Program-made: the position numbers and the translations under genes
In this document: in pieces, positions 32,566-41,177 of the stretch
How the letters are laid out: every line of letters begins with the position of its first letter
How positions within the stretch are numbered: the stretch's first letter is position 1
The notes under the pieces: model-generated
Database searches by the model: none
What the model was told of the DNA's origin: nothing
The model's input: only the letters and a program-made list of their open reading frames with translations
Origin: Clostridia bacterium
GTDB lineage: Bacteria; Bacillota; Clostridia; RGIG6154
DNA length: 64,000 nucleotides
Assembly (NCBI GenBank): GCA_017409875.1
Contig: JAFQRW010000006.1
Span: 62,001 to 126,000, forward strand
Direction: 5' to 3'

Positions 32566-34302
32566 ATGTTAAAAGAACTTTTAAAGTGCGTGGGTAAATA
32601 TAAACTGCCTTCATTTTTAGCGCCTCTTTTTATAACAGGTGAGGTAGTTTTAGAGGTTTTAATCCCGCTTTTTATGGCAACCATTATTGACAACGGAATA
32701 AATGCCGGCAATATGAATGTAGTGATTTCAACCGGTGCGACATTAGTACTTTTAGCACTTTTATCTTTGGTTTGCGGCGCACTTTCAGGGAAATATGCAG
32801 CTATAGCGTCAGCAGGATTTGCTAAAAATTTAAGAAAGAAAATGTTTTTTAAAATTCAGGATTATTCCTTTAAAAACATTGATAAATTTTCAACTGCAAG
32901 CTTAGTTACAAGAATGACAACTGATGTAACAAACCTGCAAAATTCATATCAGATGATTATAAGGGTTGCAGTGCGTTCACCTATAATGATGGTAACTTCG
33001 CTCATTATGGCTTTTTCGGTAAACGGCAGACTTTCACTTATTTTCTTTGCGATTTTGCCTGTTTTGGGTGTAGGACTTTATTTGATTATGACGCATGCGC
33101 ATCCGATTTTTGAAAAAGTTTTTAAGATTTATGACAGGTTAAATACTGTTGTTCAGGAAAATTTAAGAGGAATACGCGTAGTTAAAGCTTATGTAAGGGA
33201 AGAACACGAAAAAGAAAAATTTAAAAAGGCATCGCAGGGAATGTTTGAGGGCTTTTCAAAGGCGGACAAACTTTTGGCGTATAACGCACCTTTAATGCAG
33301 TTTTGCGTGTACAGTGCAATGCTTCTGATTTCGTGGTTTGGTGCACATATGATTGTGCAGGATGCTTTTACTACAGGTAAGCTTGTGACTTTAATTTCTT
33401 ATGTTATGCAAATTCTTCACAGCCTTATGATGCTTTCTATGATTTTTGTTATGATTACGATGTCAAGAGCATCAGCAGAAAGGGTTGTTGAGGTAATAAA
33501 AGAAGTGCCTGATGTAAAAAATCCCGAAAATCCTGTTTTTGAGGTTAAATCAGGGGAGATTGAATTTGACAATGTGTCTTTCGGATATTCTGAAAATAAA
33601 AATTGCTTAAATAATATTAATCTAACCATAAAAAGCGGCCAGACTATAGGAATATTAGGGGAGACGGGAAGCGGAAAATCGAGCCTTGTTCAGCTTATAC
33701 CAAGACTTTATGATGTAACAAGCGGAAGCATAAAAGTTGGCGGCGTTGATGTAAGAGATTACGACCTTAATGCACTACGTGACAGTGTAGCAGTTGTTTT
33801 ACAGAAAAACGTACTGTTTTCAGGTACCATAAAAGAAAATTTAAGGTGGGGAAATAAACAGGCAACAGACGAGCAGATTAAAAATGCTTGCCGTCTTGCA
33901 CAGGCGGATGAGTTTATAAATACTTTCCCTGATAAATACGATACATTTATTGAGCAGGGCGGAAGCAATGTATCAGGCGGACAAAAACAAAGGCTTTGTA
34001 TTGCCCGTGCGCTTTTGAAAAATCCTAAAATTCTTATTTTAGATGACTCTACCAGTGCGGTTGACACAAAAACAGATGCGGCATTAAGAAAAGCTTTCAA
34101 AGAGGCTATCCCAAATACAACAAAGCTTATTATTGCTCAAAGAATAGCTTCTGTTATGGATGCAGATAAAATTATTGTTATAAGCGGTGGCAAAGTTTCA
34201 GGTTTTGGAACTCACGATGAGCTTATAGAAAATAATAAAATATATAAAGAAGTATACTATTCACAAAACAGAGGGGGGCTTAATAATGGGACCGATGCCT
34301 AG
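32566..34302 (+). CDS. heterodimeric ABC exporter, degenerate-site subunit
   Basis: 578 residues: a six-helix membrane domain (about 1-320) and an ATPase domain with Walker A GETGSGKSSL near 365, signature VSGGQKQR, and Walker B ILILDDSTSAVD. The residue after the Walker B Asp, normally the catalytic Glu, is Asp494, the mark of the degenerate-site subunit in heterodimeric exporters such as TM287/288, LmrCD and YheI/YheH. ATG 32566 has TTTGGAGG upstream. Its end overlaps the second subunit by 17 bases. Multidrug or lipid export is usual for the family; the substrate here is unknown. Confidence 0.9.
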   Translation: MLKELLKCVGKYKLPSFLAPLFITGEVVLEVLIPLFMATIIDNGINAGNMNVVISTGATLVLLALLSLVCGALSGKYAAIASAGFAKNLRKKMFFKIQDYSFKNIDKFSTASLVTRMTTDVTNLQNSYQMIIRVAVRSPIMMVTSLIMAFSVNGRLSLIFFAILPVLGVGLYLIMTHAHPIFEKVFKIYDRLNTVVQENLRGIRVVKAYVREEHEKEKFKKASQGMFEGFSKADKLLAYNAPLMQFCVYSAMLLISWFGAHMIVQDAFTTGKLVTLISYVMQILHSLMMLSMIFVMITMSRASAERVVEVIKEVPDVKNPENPVFEVKSGEIEFDNVSFGYSENKNCLNNINLTIKSGQTIGILGETGSGKSSLVQLIPRLYDVTSGSIKVGGVDVRDYDLNALRDSVAVVLQKNVLFSGTIKENLRWGNKQATDEQIKNACRLAQADEFINTFPDKYDTFIEQGGSNVSGGQKQRLCIARALLKNPKILILDDSTSAVDTKTDAALRKAFKEAIPNTTKLIIAQRIASVMDADKIIVISGGKVSGFGTHDELIENNKIYKEVYYSQNRGGLNNGTDA

Positions 34303-36190
34303 AGGGCCTCGCGGTATGCGTGGAGGCAAAAAAGCCAAAAACCCCAAAAAGACATTAAAAAGATTATTTGGTATAATCATAAAAGAAAATAAAATAAGAT
34401 TTATCGGTGTTATAATCGGAATAATTGTAAGCTCACTTACAGGTGTTTTGGGCTCGATGTTTACAGGAATTTTGATAGATGATTATATAACTCCGCTGAT
34501 TGGAAGTCCAAATCCTGTATTTACCGGACTTTTAAAGGCAATTTTAATAATGGCTGTGATTTATTTTATTGGTCTTAGTGCGACATTTATTTACAACAGA
34601 TTTATGGTAACAATCACCCAAGGCACTTTGAAAAAAGTAAGAGATGATTTGTTTTCACACATGCAGACTCTGCCACTTAAATATTTTGATTCTCACACCC
34701 ACGGTAACATTATGAGCCACTACACCAATGATGCAGACACTCTTCGTCAGCTTGTTTCACAAAGTATTCCGCAGATGTTTTCATCGGTAATAACAATAAC
34801 TTCGGTGTTTGTTGCCATGGTGTCACGAAGCGTATATCTTACGATTTTTGTACTTGTGTTTATCTTTGGTATGACTAAAATTGCAGGCAAGGTTGGCAGG
34901 GAAAGCGGAAAAAACTTTGCAGCTCAGCAAAAAACTTTAGGTCAGATTAACGGATATATGGAAGAGATGATTCATGGACAGAAAGTGGTAAAAGTATTTT
35001 GCCATGAAGACGAGGCAAAAGAAAAAATGGATGAGCTTAACGAGCTTTTGTGTGACAACGCAACAAAGGCAAACACCTTTGCAAATATTTTAATGCCTAT
35101 TATGGGAAATCTCGGGCATCTTCAGTATGTTTTGATTGCAGTTATTGGCGGCTTTTTTGCAATTTCAGGAATAGGAACTGTCACAGTTGGCGTTATTGCA
35201 ACATTCTTGCAGCTAAGCAGAAACTTTTCTATGACAGTAACGCAGATTTCACAACAAATTAATTCAGTTGTTATGGCGCTCGCCGGTGCAGAAAGAATAT
35301 TCGAGCTAATGGACGAAACTTCAGAAACAGACGATGGTTATGTAACTTTGGTTAATGCGCAAACCATCGGAGAAACTCTGGTTGAAACCAATGAGCGTAC
35401 CGGTATATGGGCATGGAAACATCCACACAAGGACGGAAGCATTACCTACACAAGGCTTAGGGGAGATGTGAGATTTTATGATGTAGATTTTGGATATACA
35501 GATAAAAAAATTGTTCTTCATAATGTTTCAATATACGCCAGTCCGGGTCAACAGGTTGCTTTTGTTGGCGCAACCGGTGCAGGAAAAACAACAATAACAA
35601 ATCTTATAAACAGATTTTATGATTTGGCTGACGGAAAAATAAGATATGACGATATAAATATAAATAAAATTAAAAAAAGCGATTTAAGACGTTCACTTGG
35701 AATTGTTTTGCAGGATACCAATCTGTTTACCGGAACGGTTATGGAAAATATCAGATATGGTAAGCTGGATGCAACAGATGAAGAAGTGTATGCAGCAGCA
35801 AGGCTTGCAAACGCAGATGGATTTATTAATATGCTGCCTGACGGATATAATACTTATCTTTCGGGCGATGGCTCGGGGCTTTCGCAAGGTCAAAGGCAAC
35901 TTTTGGCTATCGCACGTGCGGCGGTAGCTGATGCTCCGGTTATGATTTTAGACGAAGCAACTTCAAGTATTGATACAAGAACTGAAGCTATTGTTCAAAA
36001 CGGTATGCACAAGCTTATGGAGGGAAGGACTGTGTTTGTTATAGCACACCGTCTTTCAACTGTTCAAAATGCAGATGTGATAATGGTTTTAGATCAGGGC
36101 AGAATAATAGAACGCGGAAGTCACGATGAGTTGGTTGCACAAAAAGGCAAGTATTATCAGCTTTATACAGGTGCATTTGAACTTGAGTAA
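34286..36190 (+). CDS. heterodimeric ABC exporter, catalytic subunit
   Basis: 634 residues. A basic, Gly/Pro/Arg-rich N-terminus (MGPMPRGPRGMRGGKKAK) precedes the membrane domain. Between membrane and ATPase domains there is an extra segment (about 355-400, TLVNAQTIGETLVETNERTG) seen in larger subunits of this type. Walker A GATGAGKTTI is near 428, the signature LSQGQ near 532, and Walker B VMILDEATSSID has the catalytic Glu557. It forms the active ATP site with the preceding subunit, with which it overlaps and is surely co-expressed. Confidence 0.92.
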   Translation: MGPMPRGPRGMRGGKKAKNPKKTLKRLFGIIIKENKIRFIGVIIGIIVSSLTGVLGSMFTGILIDDYITPLIGSPNPVFTGLLKAILIMAVIYFIGLSATFIYNRFMVTITQGTLKKVRDDLFSHMQTLPLKYFDSHTHGNIMSHYTNDADTLRQLVSQSIPQMFSSVITITSVFVAMVSRSVYLTIFVLVFIFGMTKIAGKVGRESGKNFAAQQKTLGQINGYMEEMIHGQKVVKVFCHEDEAKEKMDELNELLCDNATKANTFANILMPIMGNLGHLQYVLIAVIGGFFAISGIGTVTVGVIATFLQLSRNFSMTVTQISQQINSVVMALAGAERIFELMDETSETDDGYVTLVNAQTIGETLVETNERTGIWAWKHPHKDGSITYTRLRGDVRFYDVDFGYTDKKIVLHNVSIYASPGQQVAFVGATGAGKTTITNLINRFYDLADGKIRYDDININKIKKSDLRRSLGIVLQDTNLFTGTVMENIRYGKLDATDEEVYAAARLANADGFINMLPDGYNTYLSGDGSGLSQGQRQLLAIARAAVADAPVMILDEATSSIDTRTEAIVQNGMHKLMEGRTVFVIAHRLSTVQNADVIMVLDQGRIIERGSHDELVAQKGKYYQLYTGAFELE

Positions 36191-36230
36191 AACTCCGTTA
36201 GGAGTTTTCACTGTGAAATTATCATTTCAC
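36191..36230 (+). other. two short hairpins after the ABC pair
   Basis: AACTCC-GTTA-GGAGTT (36191-36206) followed by GTGAAAT-TATC-ATTTCAC (36213-36230). They directly follow the stop codon and probably protect or partly end the ABC transcript. Confidence 0.45.
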
Positions 36231-36255
36231 GGAGGATTTGCAAACTTATATGAAT

Positions 36256-36284
36256 AAAAAGTCAGGATGCACGCCTGACTTTTT
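36256..36284. terminator. bidirectional terminator between convergent genes
   Basis: AAAAAGTCAGG, a 7-base loop and CCTGACTTTTT. The A and T tracts on both sides let it act for the ABC pair on the plus strand and the protease gene on the minus strand. Confidence 0.85.
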
Positions 36285-36301
36285 ATGGTTTTAAGCGTTT
36301 T

Positions 36302-37207
36302 TTAAACAAAAAATCTTCCGAAAGAGAAAAGTCCGTATCCAAGCTGATTGTCTTTGCCGAAAAAGCCCAGGTCATCAGCATAGATGTTCATTACAAGGCT
36401 TAGCTCGTCGGGAGTTAAAAATCTGCCGAAGCGGATTTTGGATTTCCCCTGTAAGATTGCAGCAGCACCGGTGATAAGAGGAGTTGCCATAGAAGTTCCG
36501 CTTAAAACAGCGTAAGTGTTGTTTTTGTAAGTAGAAAGAATATTTGTTCCTGCAGCGGCAACCTGTGCTTTGTTCCCCTGGGATGAAAAAGGTGCGCGGT
36601 TTAAGTTCATATCAACTGCGGTTACTGCAATGACTTTTTCATATTTTGCAGGATAGCCTATGGTATCTTCATCGCCCTTGCCGCCGTCGTTGCCGGCAGC
36701 ACCTACCAAAACAATTCCGTTATCATAGCATTTTTTTATCATCATTTTTTCGTATTCATTTGGCTCGGATGCTGAAAAAGACATATTTATAACATGCACT
36801 TTTTTAGAGATAAGCCAATCAAAGCTTTTAATAATGCTTTCTGTTTGAGCATGACCGTCAGTGCCAAACGCTTTTGCAATGTAAAGGTCACATTTAGGAG
36901 CAGCGCCTACAACCCCAATGCCGTTGCGGTTGGCACAAATTGAACCTGCAACGTGGGTGCCGTGACCGTTTGTGTCTTCAACATCGTTAGTATACTTTGA
37001 TGTAAAGTTTATATATTCTTTTATCCGACCTCTTAAATCTTCGTGGTTTAAGTCTATGCCTGTATCTATTACACCTACCCGTATCCCTTCGCCCATTGTT
37101 TCGTGCCATTCGTACATGGTGCCAAGCATTTTGACACCGTAATCAACCGTCTCTTTGGGAAGGCTTTGTGATGTTGCTAAAATTTTGTAGTCAGAAATTT
37201 TATACAT
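36302..37207 (-). CDS. S8 family (subtilisin-like) intracellular serine protease
   Basis: 301 residues. The catalytic triad is visible: Asp48 in VGVIDTGID, His82 in NGHGTHVAG and Ser239 in LSGTSMATP, with oxyanion Asn173 in AAGNDGG. There is no signal peptide and only a short N-terminal extension, as in intracellular subtilisins that cleave damaged or regulatory proteins in the cytoplasm. Its ribosome-binding site AGGGGAG is buried in a terminator-like hairpin behind the amidase gene, which suggests read-through or structure-controlled expression. Convergent with the ABC pair. Confidence 0.92.
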   Translation of the reverse strand: MYKISDYKILATSQSLPKETVDYGVKMLGTMYEWHETMGEGIRVGVIDTGIDLNHEDLRGRIKEYINFTSKYTNDVEDTNGHGTHVAGSICANRNGIGVVGAAPKCDLYIAKAFGTDGHAQTESIIKSFDWLISKKVHVINMSFSASEPNEYEKMMIKKCYDNGIVLVGAAGNDGGKGDEDTIGYPAKYEKVIAVTAVDMNLNRAPFSSQGNKAQVAAAGTNILSTYKNNTYAVLSGTSMATPLITGAAAILQGKSKIRFGRFLTPDELSLVMNIYADDLGFFGKDNQLGYGLFSFGRFFV

Positions 37208-37208
37208 A

Positions 37209-37252
37209 AAAACTCCCCTTTATAAGCCATTATATGACTTTTTAAGGGGAGT
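37209..37252 (-). terminator. hairpin that overlaps a ribosome-binding site
   Basis: On the minus strand AACTCCCCTT pairs with AAGGGGAGTT, with an inner AAGTCAT/ATGGCTT stem, and ends TTTTTATG at the protease start. It can terminate the amidase transcript. Its 3' arm also contains the Shine-Dalgarno of the protease gene. Confidence 0.75.
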
Positions 37253-37260
37253 TGTGATTT

Positions 37261-38790
37261 TTATTCTTCTGTTCCTACTGCTTGTTCTGTTTGTTCTGTT
37301 TCTGCAAGAGGCATGATTATTTCAGACTCAGCCGACTTGTTTAACACCTCAATAGCAGAATCGCAAATCTTTTGTGCAAGCTTTATAATGAAATCGTCAT
37401 CCATTAAGAGCGCAAGGTCATCAGGGTTTGACATAAATGCGTTTTCTACAATAATTGAAGGCATATTGGCTTTGTATATTACAATGTAGCGCGGGTTATT
37501 TAAAAGGCCTGCCTTTCTTAATCCTAAAGATGCGATGTTATTATAGAAAACGTTTGAAATTTCACGATTTGTAATATCGGAAAATTCAGCAGTTGAGTCA
37601 GCATAACAAATCTGAACACCGTTTGCTGCACTGCTTTCTGATGCGTTGTTGTGAATTGACATATAAAAATGCGCACCCATTTCGTTTGCAATTTCAGGAC
37701 GTCTTGTCACAGCAATGGCTTGGTCGTCTGTTCTGACCATATAAGTGTTTACACCGTTATTTATGAGCATTTCATTAACTAAAAGTGCAATTTTAATATT
37801 AACATCTTTCTCATAAACGTCTTTGCCGTTATATTTGCCGATTGTACCTACTTCGCTTCCGCCATGGCCCGGGTCAATAAATAACAGCTTATCTTTAGCG
37901 GAATCTTTAAGAACTATGTGGCTTACATAAGAACCGGCATCTGAAATATCACCTGGCGCTGTACTGCTGTTTTTAAAAGTAATAACAAGGTTTTTGCCTG
38001 ACTGCGAAATGCGGTATGTTGCAAATTCTCCCAAATCAACTACAATTCTTGTTACACTTTCAGAAAACTGCCCGCTTCTTACACTCAAAATATTGGGGTT
38101 ATCGCTTTTGTAAGTTGATGCGTTGCCCATTAGTGTGCAGTTTTTGAAGTCAAAAACAATTCTTGCAGGGTTTTCAAGCTTTATAACAGACGGTGTGATA
38201 TTTCCAACACCATTTAATGTAATAGTTGTTTGTGTGCTTGTGTCTCTTACTGAAATCTCAGACAGCAAATGCAAATTGCCGTTGATTTCAGGAAGTTCCG
38301 GCTCCGGCACGGGCTCCGGTTCAGGTTCAGGTTCTGGCTCCGGTTCTGGCTCCGGTTCTGGAGTAATGTCTTTTCCTACTATCGAAACGGTAGATGTCGT
38401 ATCGTCCCATCCGACTGACATACCAAGTTCTTGTGCAACAAATCTCACAGGAATCATTGTTCTGCCGCTCACAATTTTAGCAGGAACATCTAGCTGTTTT
38501 ATATCTGTGTTGACTATTGTCAGCGTTTTTTCTGCAAAAAGCATAATTACAGATGTGTCATATTTTATGGTAACACATTTTGTTACAGGCTCCCATTCAA
38601 CTGTTGCGCCTAAGTCCTCAAAAACAGCTCTTGCGGGGATCAAAGTTCTTCCACTATCTATTATAGGCGGGGTATCAGTTGTAATAATGTTGCCATTTAC
38701 TTTTAAAGTTACAACCCTGTCTGCAAAAACGGGGGAAAATGTATTTAATATAATTATTATGGCCAAAATTAAAGGCTTAAAAATTTTCAT
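37261..38790 (-). CDS. N-acetylmuramoyl-L-alanine amidase with stalk and AMIN domains
   Basis: 509 residues. Signal peptide (cut near PVFA), a copper-amine-oxidase-N-type beta domain pair (about 25-140, two 'GRTLIPARAVFEDLGA' and 'GRTMIPVRFVAQELGM' modules), a Pro-Glu repeat linker, an AMIN domain (about 175-270) and a C-terminal Amidase_3 domain with LFIDPGHGGSEVG, MSIHNNAS and the catalytic Glu in IIVENAFMSN. It cuts the bond between muramic acid and the stem peptide outside the cell. The C-terminal tail is Glu/Thr/Gln-rich. An AGGTG site precedes ATG 38790. Followed by the protease gene on the same strand. Confidence 0.93.
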   Translation of the reverse strand: MKIFKPLILAIIIILNTFSPVFADRVVTLKVNGNIITTDTPPIIDSGRTLIPARAVFEDLGATVEWEPVTKCVTIKYDTSVIMLFAEKTLTIVNTDIKQLDVPAKIVSGRTMIPVRFVAQELGMSVGWDDTTSTVSIVGKDITPEPEPEPEPEPEPEPEPVPEPELPEINGNLHLLSEISVRDTSTQTTITLNGVGNITPSVIKLENPARIVFDFKNCTLMGNASTYKSDNPNILSVRSGQFSESVTRIVVDLGEFATYRISQSGKNLVITFKNSSTAPGDISDAGSYVSHIVLKDSAKDKLLFIDPGHGGSEVGTIGKYNGKDVYEKDVNIKIALLVNEMLINNGVNTYMVRTDDQAIAVTRRPEIANEMGAHFYMSIHNNASESSAANGVQICYADSTAEFSDITNREISNVFYNNIASLGLRKAGLLNNPRYIVIYKANMPSIIVENAFMSNPDDLALLMDDDFIIKLAQKICDSAIEVLNKSAESEIIMPLAETEQTEQAVGTEE

Positions 38791-38925
38791 AGTACACCTC
38801 GCTATTCTAATAATAGCAGAAAAAGTGAGCTATTTCAATATTTTTCACCAAATTTCCATAAATTTTATAAAGCGATATTTGTTACTAAAGAGGTTAAGAA
38901 AAATATACCCCAGTCATAAAAACAT

Positions 38926-38951
38926 ATAAAAAAGCGACAGGTTTGCCGCTT
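38926..38951 (-). terminator. probable terminator of the SLOG gene
   Basis: On the minus strand AAGCGGCA and TGTCGCTT form a short stem with one mismatch and are followed by TTTTTTAT. It overlaps the stop codon of the SLOG gene. Confidence 0.55.
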
Positions 38952-39450
38952 AAACTTGTATTGTAATAATTTTTTTGTGAGACCTTTTTGCATAATTCAA
39001 TGTATGTGCAGTACCTCCTGTTGGGGGATTATCGCATACTGCAATAACAAGGGAAGAATTATCCACCATATATTTGTTTCTTTCAAAATAGCAATCTTTT
39101 GTGTAGGATTTGTTTAGAATAACTTGTTCGTCACTCAATTTAATGCAGGATTTGTATCGCTTTTTTTGTGCTCTATTCCACGAGTAAGATTGGTTTTTGT
39201 ATGGGATTGCACAAATAAGCCTGACTTCAGGATAGCTTTTTTTAAGCTCTAAAACTGCTTCTGCAGCCCAAAGGTCAACACCAAGCGCCATTCCGCTGAT
39301 AAACGTATTGTATCCGGCAAGTATTGCAATCTCAATCTGGTCGAATAGCTTGTTTTTTAAATCTATACACTCTCTTGCGCTTTCATTAAAGCCAAAAGGC
39401 AGGCTTTGAGGGCGTTTTCCTGTAAAGCAACATGTTTTATTTATGTCCAT
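38950..39450 (-). CDS. SLOG superfamily (DUF1273-like) protein
   Basis: 166 residues. CCFTGKRP at the N-terminus, FISGMALGVDLWAAE in the middle and SSLVIAVCDNPPTGGTAHTL near the end are the nucleotide-sensing motifs of the SLOG/DUF1273 (YpsA-like) family, a Rossmann fold. Members are proposed to bind nucleotide-derived ligands in stress or conflict systems; the Bacillus YpsA protein is tied to cell division and oxidative stress. The gene diverges from a small Xre regulator, and its -35 box lies in one of the regulator's likely operators. Confidence 0.8.
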   Translation of the reverse strand: MDINKTCCFTGKRPQSLPFGFNESARECIDLKNKLFDQIEIAILAGYNTFISGMALGVDLWAAEAVLELKKSYPEVRLICAIPYKNQSYSWNRAQKKRYKSCIKLSDEQVILNKSYTKDCYFERNKYMVDNSSLVIAVCDNPPTGGTAHTLNYAKRSHKKIITIQV

Positions 39451-39547
39451 ATTTTACCTCACAATTTACCGTAATCAATTCGTATTTCACATACCAAAAA
39501 TTCTACCAGGAGTAAAAATGTTTGTTTGCAAAAGTCCTTATATGCCA

Positions 39548-39576
39548 ATTATAAATTGCTTTTAAAATAAAGTCAA
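39548..39576 (-). promoter_or_regulatory. promoter of the SLOG gene
   Basis: On the minus strand TTGACT (39571-39576), 17-base spacer, TATAAT (39548-39553). The -35 overlaps the palindrome TCAAC-N5-GTTGA, so a bound repressor would block it. Confidence 0.8.
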
Positions 39577-39634
39577 CAATATGTTGAAAGTTACATAAAG
39601 TAACATAATAATTGTAACAAATTGTTACAATTAT
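39573..39634. promoter_or_regulatory. three palindromic operators for the Xre regulator
   Basis: TCAAC-N5-GTTGA (39573-39587), GTTAC-N5-GTAAC (39590-39604) and ATAATTGTAAC-N5-GTTACAATTAT (39608-39634). All share a five-base spacer. They lie between two divergent genes and over both promoter regions, including a TTGAAA at 39584 that could serve the Xre gene with a TAATAA near 39606. Confidence 0.7.
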
Positions 39635-39650
39635 GTCAAGGGGTGATTGG

Positions 39651-39854
39651 ATGAAAGGACTTAAAAAAGTAAGGCAGGAGAGAAACTTAAACCAGCTTAA
39701 AGTAGCTATGGATTTAAATATATCCCGCGAGGCACTTTCTCATTATGAAACAGGCAGACGTGAGCCGAGCCTTGATATGTTAAGAAAATTATCAGACTAT
39801 TTTAATGTTTCAATAGATTATCTGATTAACGGTGAGGAATTTAAAAGAAAGTAG
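39651..39854 (+). CDS. Xre-family helix-turn-helix regulator
   Basis: 67 residues, essentially one HTH_3 domain: LKKVRQERNLNQLKVAMDL, then ISREALSHYETGRREPSLDM, ending IDYLINGEE. AAGGGGTG precedes ATG 39651; ATG 39633 falls inside the operator and before that site. A small dimeric repressor of this kind usually controls its own gene and a divergent neighbour. The palindromes just upstream and over the SLOG promoter fit that. There is no sensor domain, so a ligand or partner must come from elsewhere, possibly the SLOG protein. Confidence 0.88.
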   Translation: MKGLKKVRQERNLNQLKVAMDLNISREALSHYETGRREPSLDMLRKLSDYFNVSIDYLINGEEFKRK

Positions 39855-39902
39855 TTTTTGATTTAAAAATCAAACAATGACAGAAAAAATTGTAAAAATA
39901 TC

Positions 39903-39931
39903 TTTACAAACTAAAAAGTTTGTGATATAAT
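39903..39931 (+). promoter_or_regulatory. promoter of tRNA-Lys
   Basis: TTTACA (39903-39908), 17-base spacer, TATAAT (39926-39931), about 21 bases before the mature tRNA. Confidence 0.85.
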
Positions 39932-39952
39932 ACAACTTCGTTAGGGTAATAT

Positions 39953-40028
39953 GCACCATTAGCTCAGTTGGTAGAGCACCTGACTCTTAATCAGGGTGTC
40001 CGGGGTTCGAGCCCCCGATGGTGTACCA
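39953..40028 (+). tRNA. tRNA-Lys (anticodon CTT)
   Basis: A 76-base cloverleaf. The acceptor arm GCACCAT pairs with ATGGTGT, the D-loop has AGCTCAGTTGGTAGAGC, the anticodon stem CCTGA/TCAGG encloses the loop CTCTTAA (anticodon 39986-39988), and the T-loop reads GGTTCGAGCC. The CCA end is encoded. Confidence 0.97.
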
Positions 40029-40030
40029 CC

Positions 40031-40074
40031 AAAACAGAACGATTTAGATGACAATCTAGATTGTTCTGTTTTTT
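40031..40074 (+). terminator. terminator of tRNA-Lys
   Basis: AAAACAGAACGATTTAGAT and the arm ATCTAGATTGTTCTGTTTT form a long stem with two mismatches and a four-base loop, with a TTTTTT tail. Confidence 0.9.
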
Positions 40075-40084
40075 CGTTTGTATT

Positions 40085-40113
40085 ATTGCTTTTTAAGGGA
40101 AATATGGTATAAT
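40085..40113 (+). promoter_or_regulatory. promoter of the orphan membrane gene
   Basis: A strong extended -10, TGG-TATAAT (40108-40113), with a weak TTGCTT-like -35 near 40086. The leader before the ATG is about 85 bases and AT-rich. Confidence 0.6.
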
Positions 40114-40204
40114 ATAACATATATAGAATTTTATTTGAATGAAACTGGGCTTGTATGTTTATAGACAAATTGATATAAATTAAATTATAAATGGAGTAAC
40201 AATT

Positions 40205-41113
40205 ATGAAAAAAGAGAAAAATTTTAAATCTTTGAAATGGTACAATTTTTTAACTTATTATTTTACTAATATTTTTCCTGTTGTGATATTGTTGTTTGTA
40301 ATATGGTCACTCATTGCTATTTGGGGCAGTGGAAGAGAAGTTACATTAGGTCATATTTATAGTGAATTATTAAGTAGTGGTATATATGTAGATGGACCTG
40401 ATGCTGTTTCTGCTGTTTATAGAATATTCAATGCAGATTATTTGTCAACTTTCATTTTCAAAACAGTTTTTATTGTTCTATACGCTGTATTTATAGTTAT
40501 ATTTACAAACTATATTAAAAAGAAGATGCAAATATTTGACAAAGTTGTACCTAAATTATTGTTCGTAAGGTTTACTGTAAATACAATATTTTATAATCTT
40601 TCTCATAGTTTATTTGTTGAAGAACCTTTATCTCTATTCATTGGTTTTTCAATTGTACTTTCAATTCCATATCTAGCCATATTAATACCCAATATTGTGT
40701 ATTTTCGCAAACGTAATATCGGCGGATATGCAACCATATCAGTCCAACCTCTTGAATCTGATAGTGTTACATATGCTAGCGAAAGCAAGTTTGATAGAAT
40801 AGAATCTAAAAATTTTATAGATGTTGAGAAGAAAATGGTTATAGAGCAAAAGGCTTCAAATCATAGCTTGGATAACAATAACTATATTATAGCACACGTC
40901 TTATCAACATCAAAAGGATATTACACAAGCAAAATAAGAATAACAGATAAGAACAAAGAGTCAATATTAAAGTGGAAAGACCAAGACAACAATTGTATAT
41001 ATATCACAAAGATAGCGGTTGAAGGGCAAGAAAAGTCACATTTTACAACAAAAGAGGTTTTTGAAAAAAAACGGTCAGCTTTTGATGAATTATTTGATGT
41101 TAATACGAAATAG
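40205..41113 (+). CDS. membrane protein of unknown function
   Basis: 302 residues. About four membrane helices in the first 180 residues (near 13-45, 85-105, 125-140, 145-168) are followed by a charged cytoplasmic domain of about 120 residues with no motif I recognise (IIAHVLSTSKGYYTSKIR). The stretch is visibly richer in A and T than its neighbours and lies directly behind a tRNA gene, which suggests acquisition by transfer. The following lipoprotein gene on the same strand may be co-transcribed, so an envelope role for the pair is possible but unproven. Confidence 0.7.
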   Translation: MKKEKNFKSLKWYNFLTYYFTNIFPVVILLFVIWSLIAIWGSGREVTLGHIYSELLSSGIYVDGPDAVSAVYRIFNADYLSTFIFKTVFIVLYAVFIVIFTNYIKKKMQIFDKVVPKLLFVRFTVNTIFYNLSHSLFVEEPLSLFIGFSIVLSIPYLAILIPNIVYFRKRNIGGYATISVQPLESDSVTYASESKFDRIESKNFIDVEKKMVIEQKASNHSLDNNNYIIAHVLSTSKGYYTSKIRITDKNKESILKWKDQDNNCIYITKIAVEGQEKSHFTTKEVFEKKRSAFDELFDVNTK

Positions 41114-41177
41114 ATTAGCATCTATTTTGTACACGAAATCTATAATCTTGATAAATTAATTAAAGGTGAGATAAAAT

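Noticed and set aside
38123-38929. 268-residue plus-strand frame
   Set aside because: It is the mirror of the amidase gene; its Gly-Ser run is only the Pro-Glu linker read backwards.
39953-40080. Phage attachment site at tRNA-Lys
   Set aside because: No direct repeat of the tRNA 3' end and no integrase were seen in the window.
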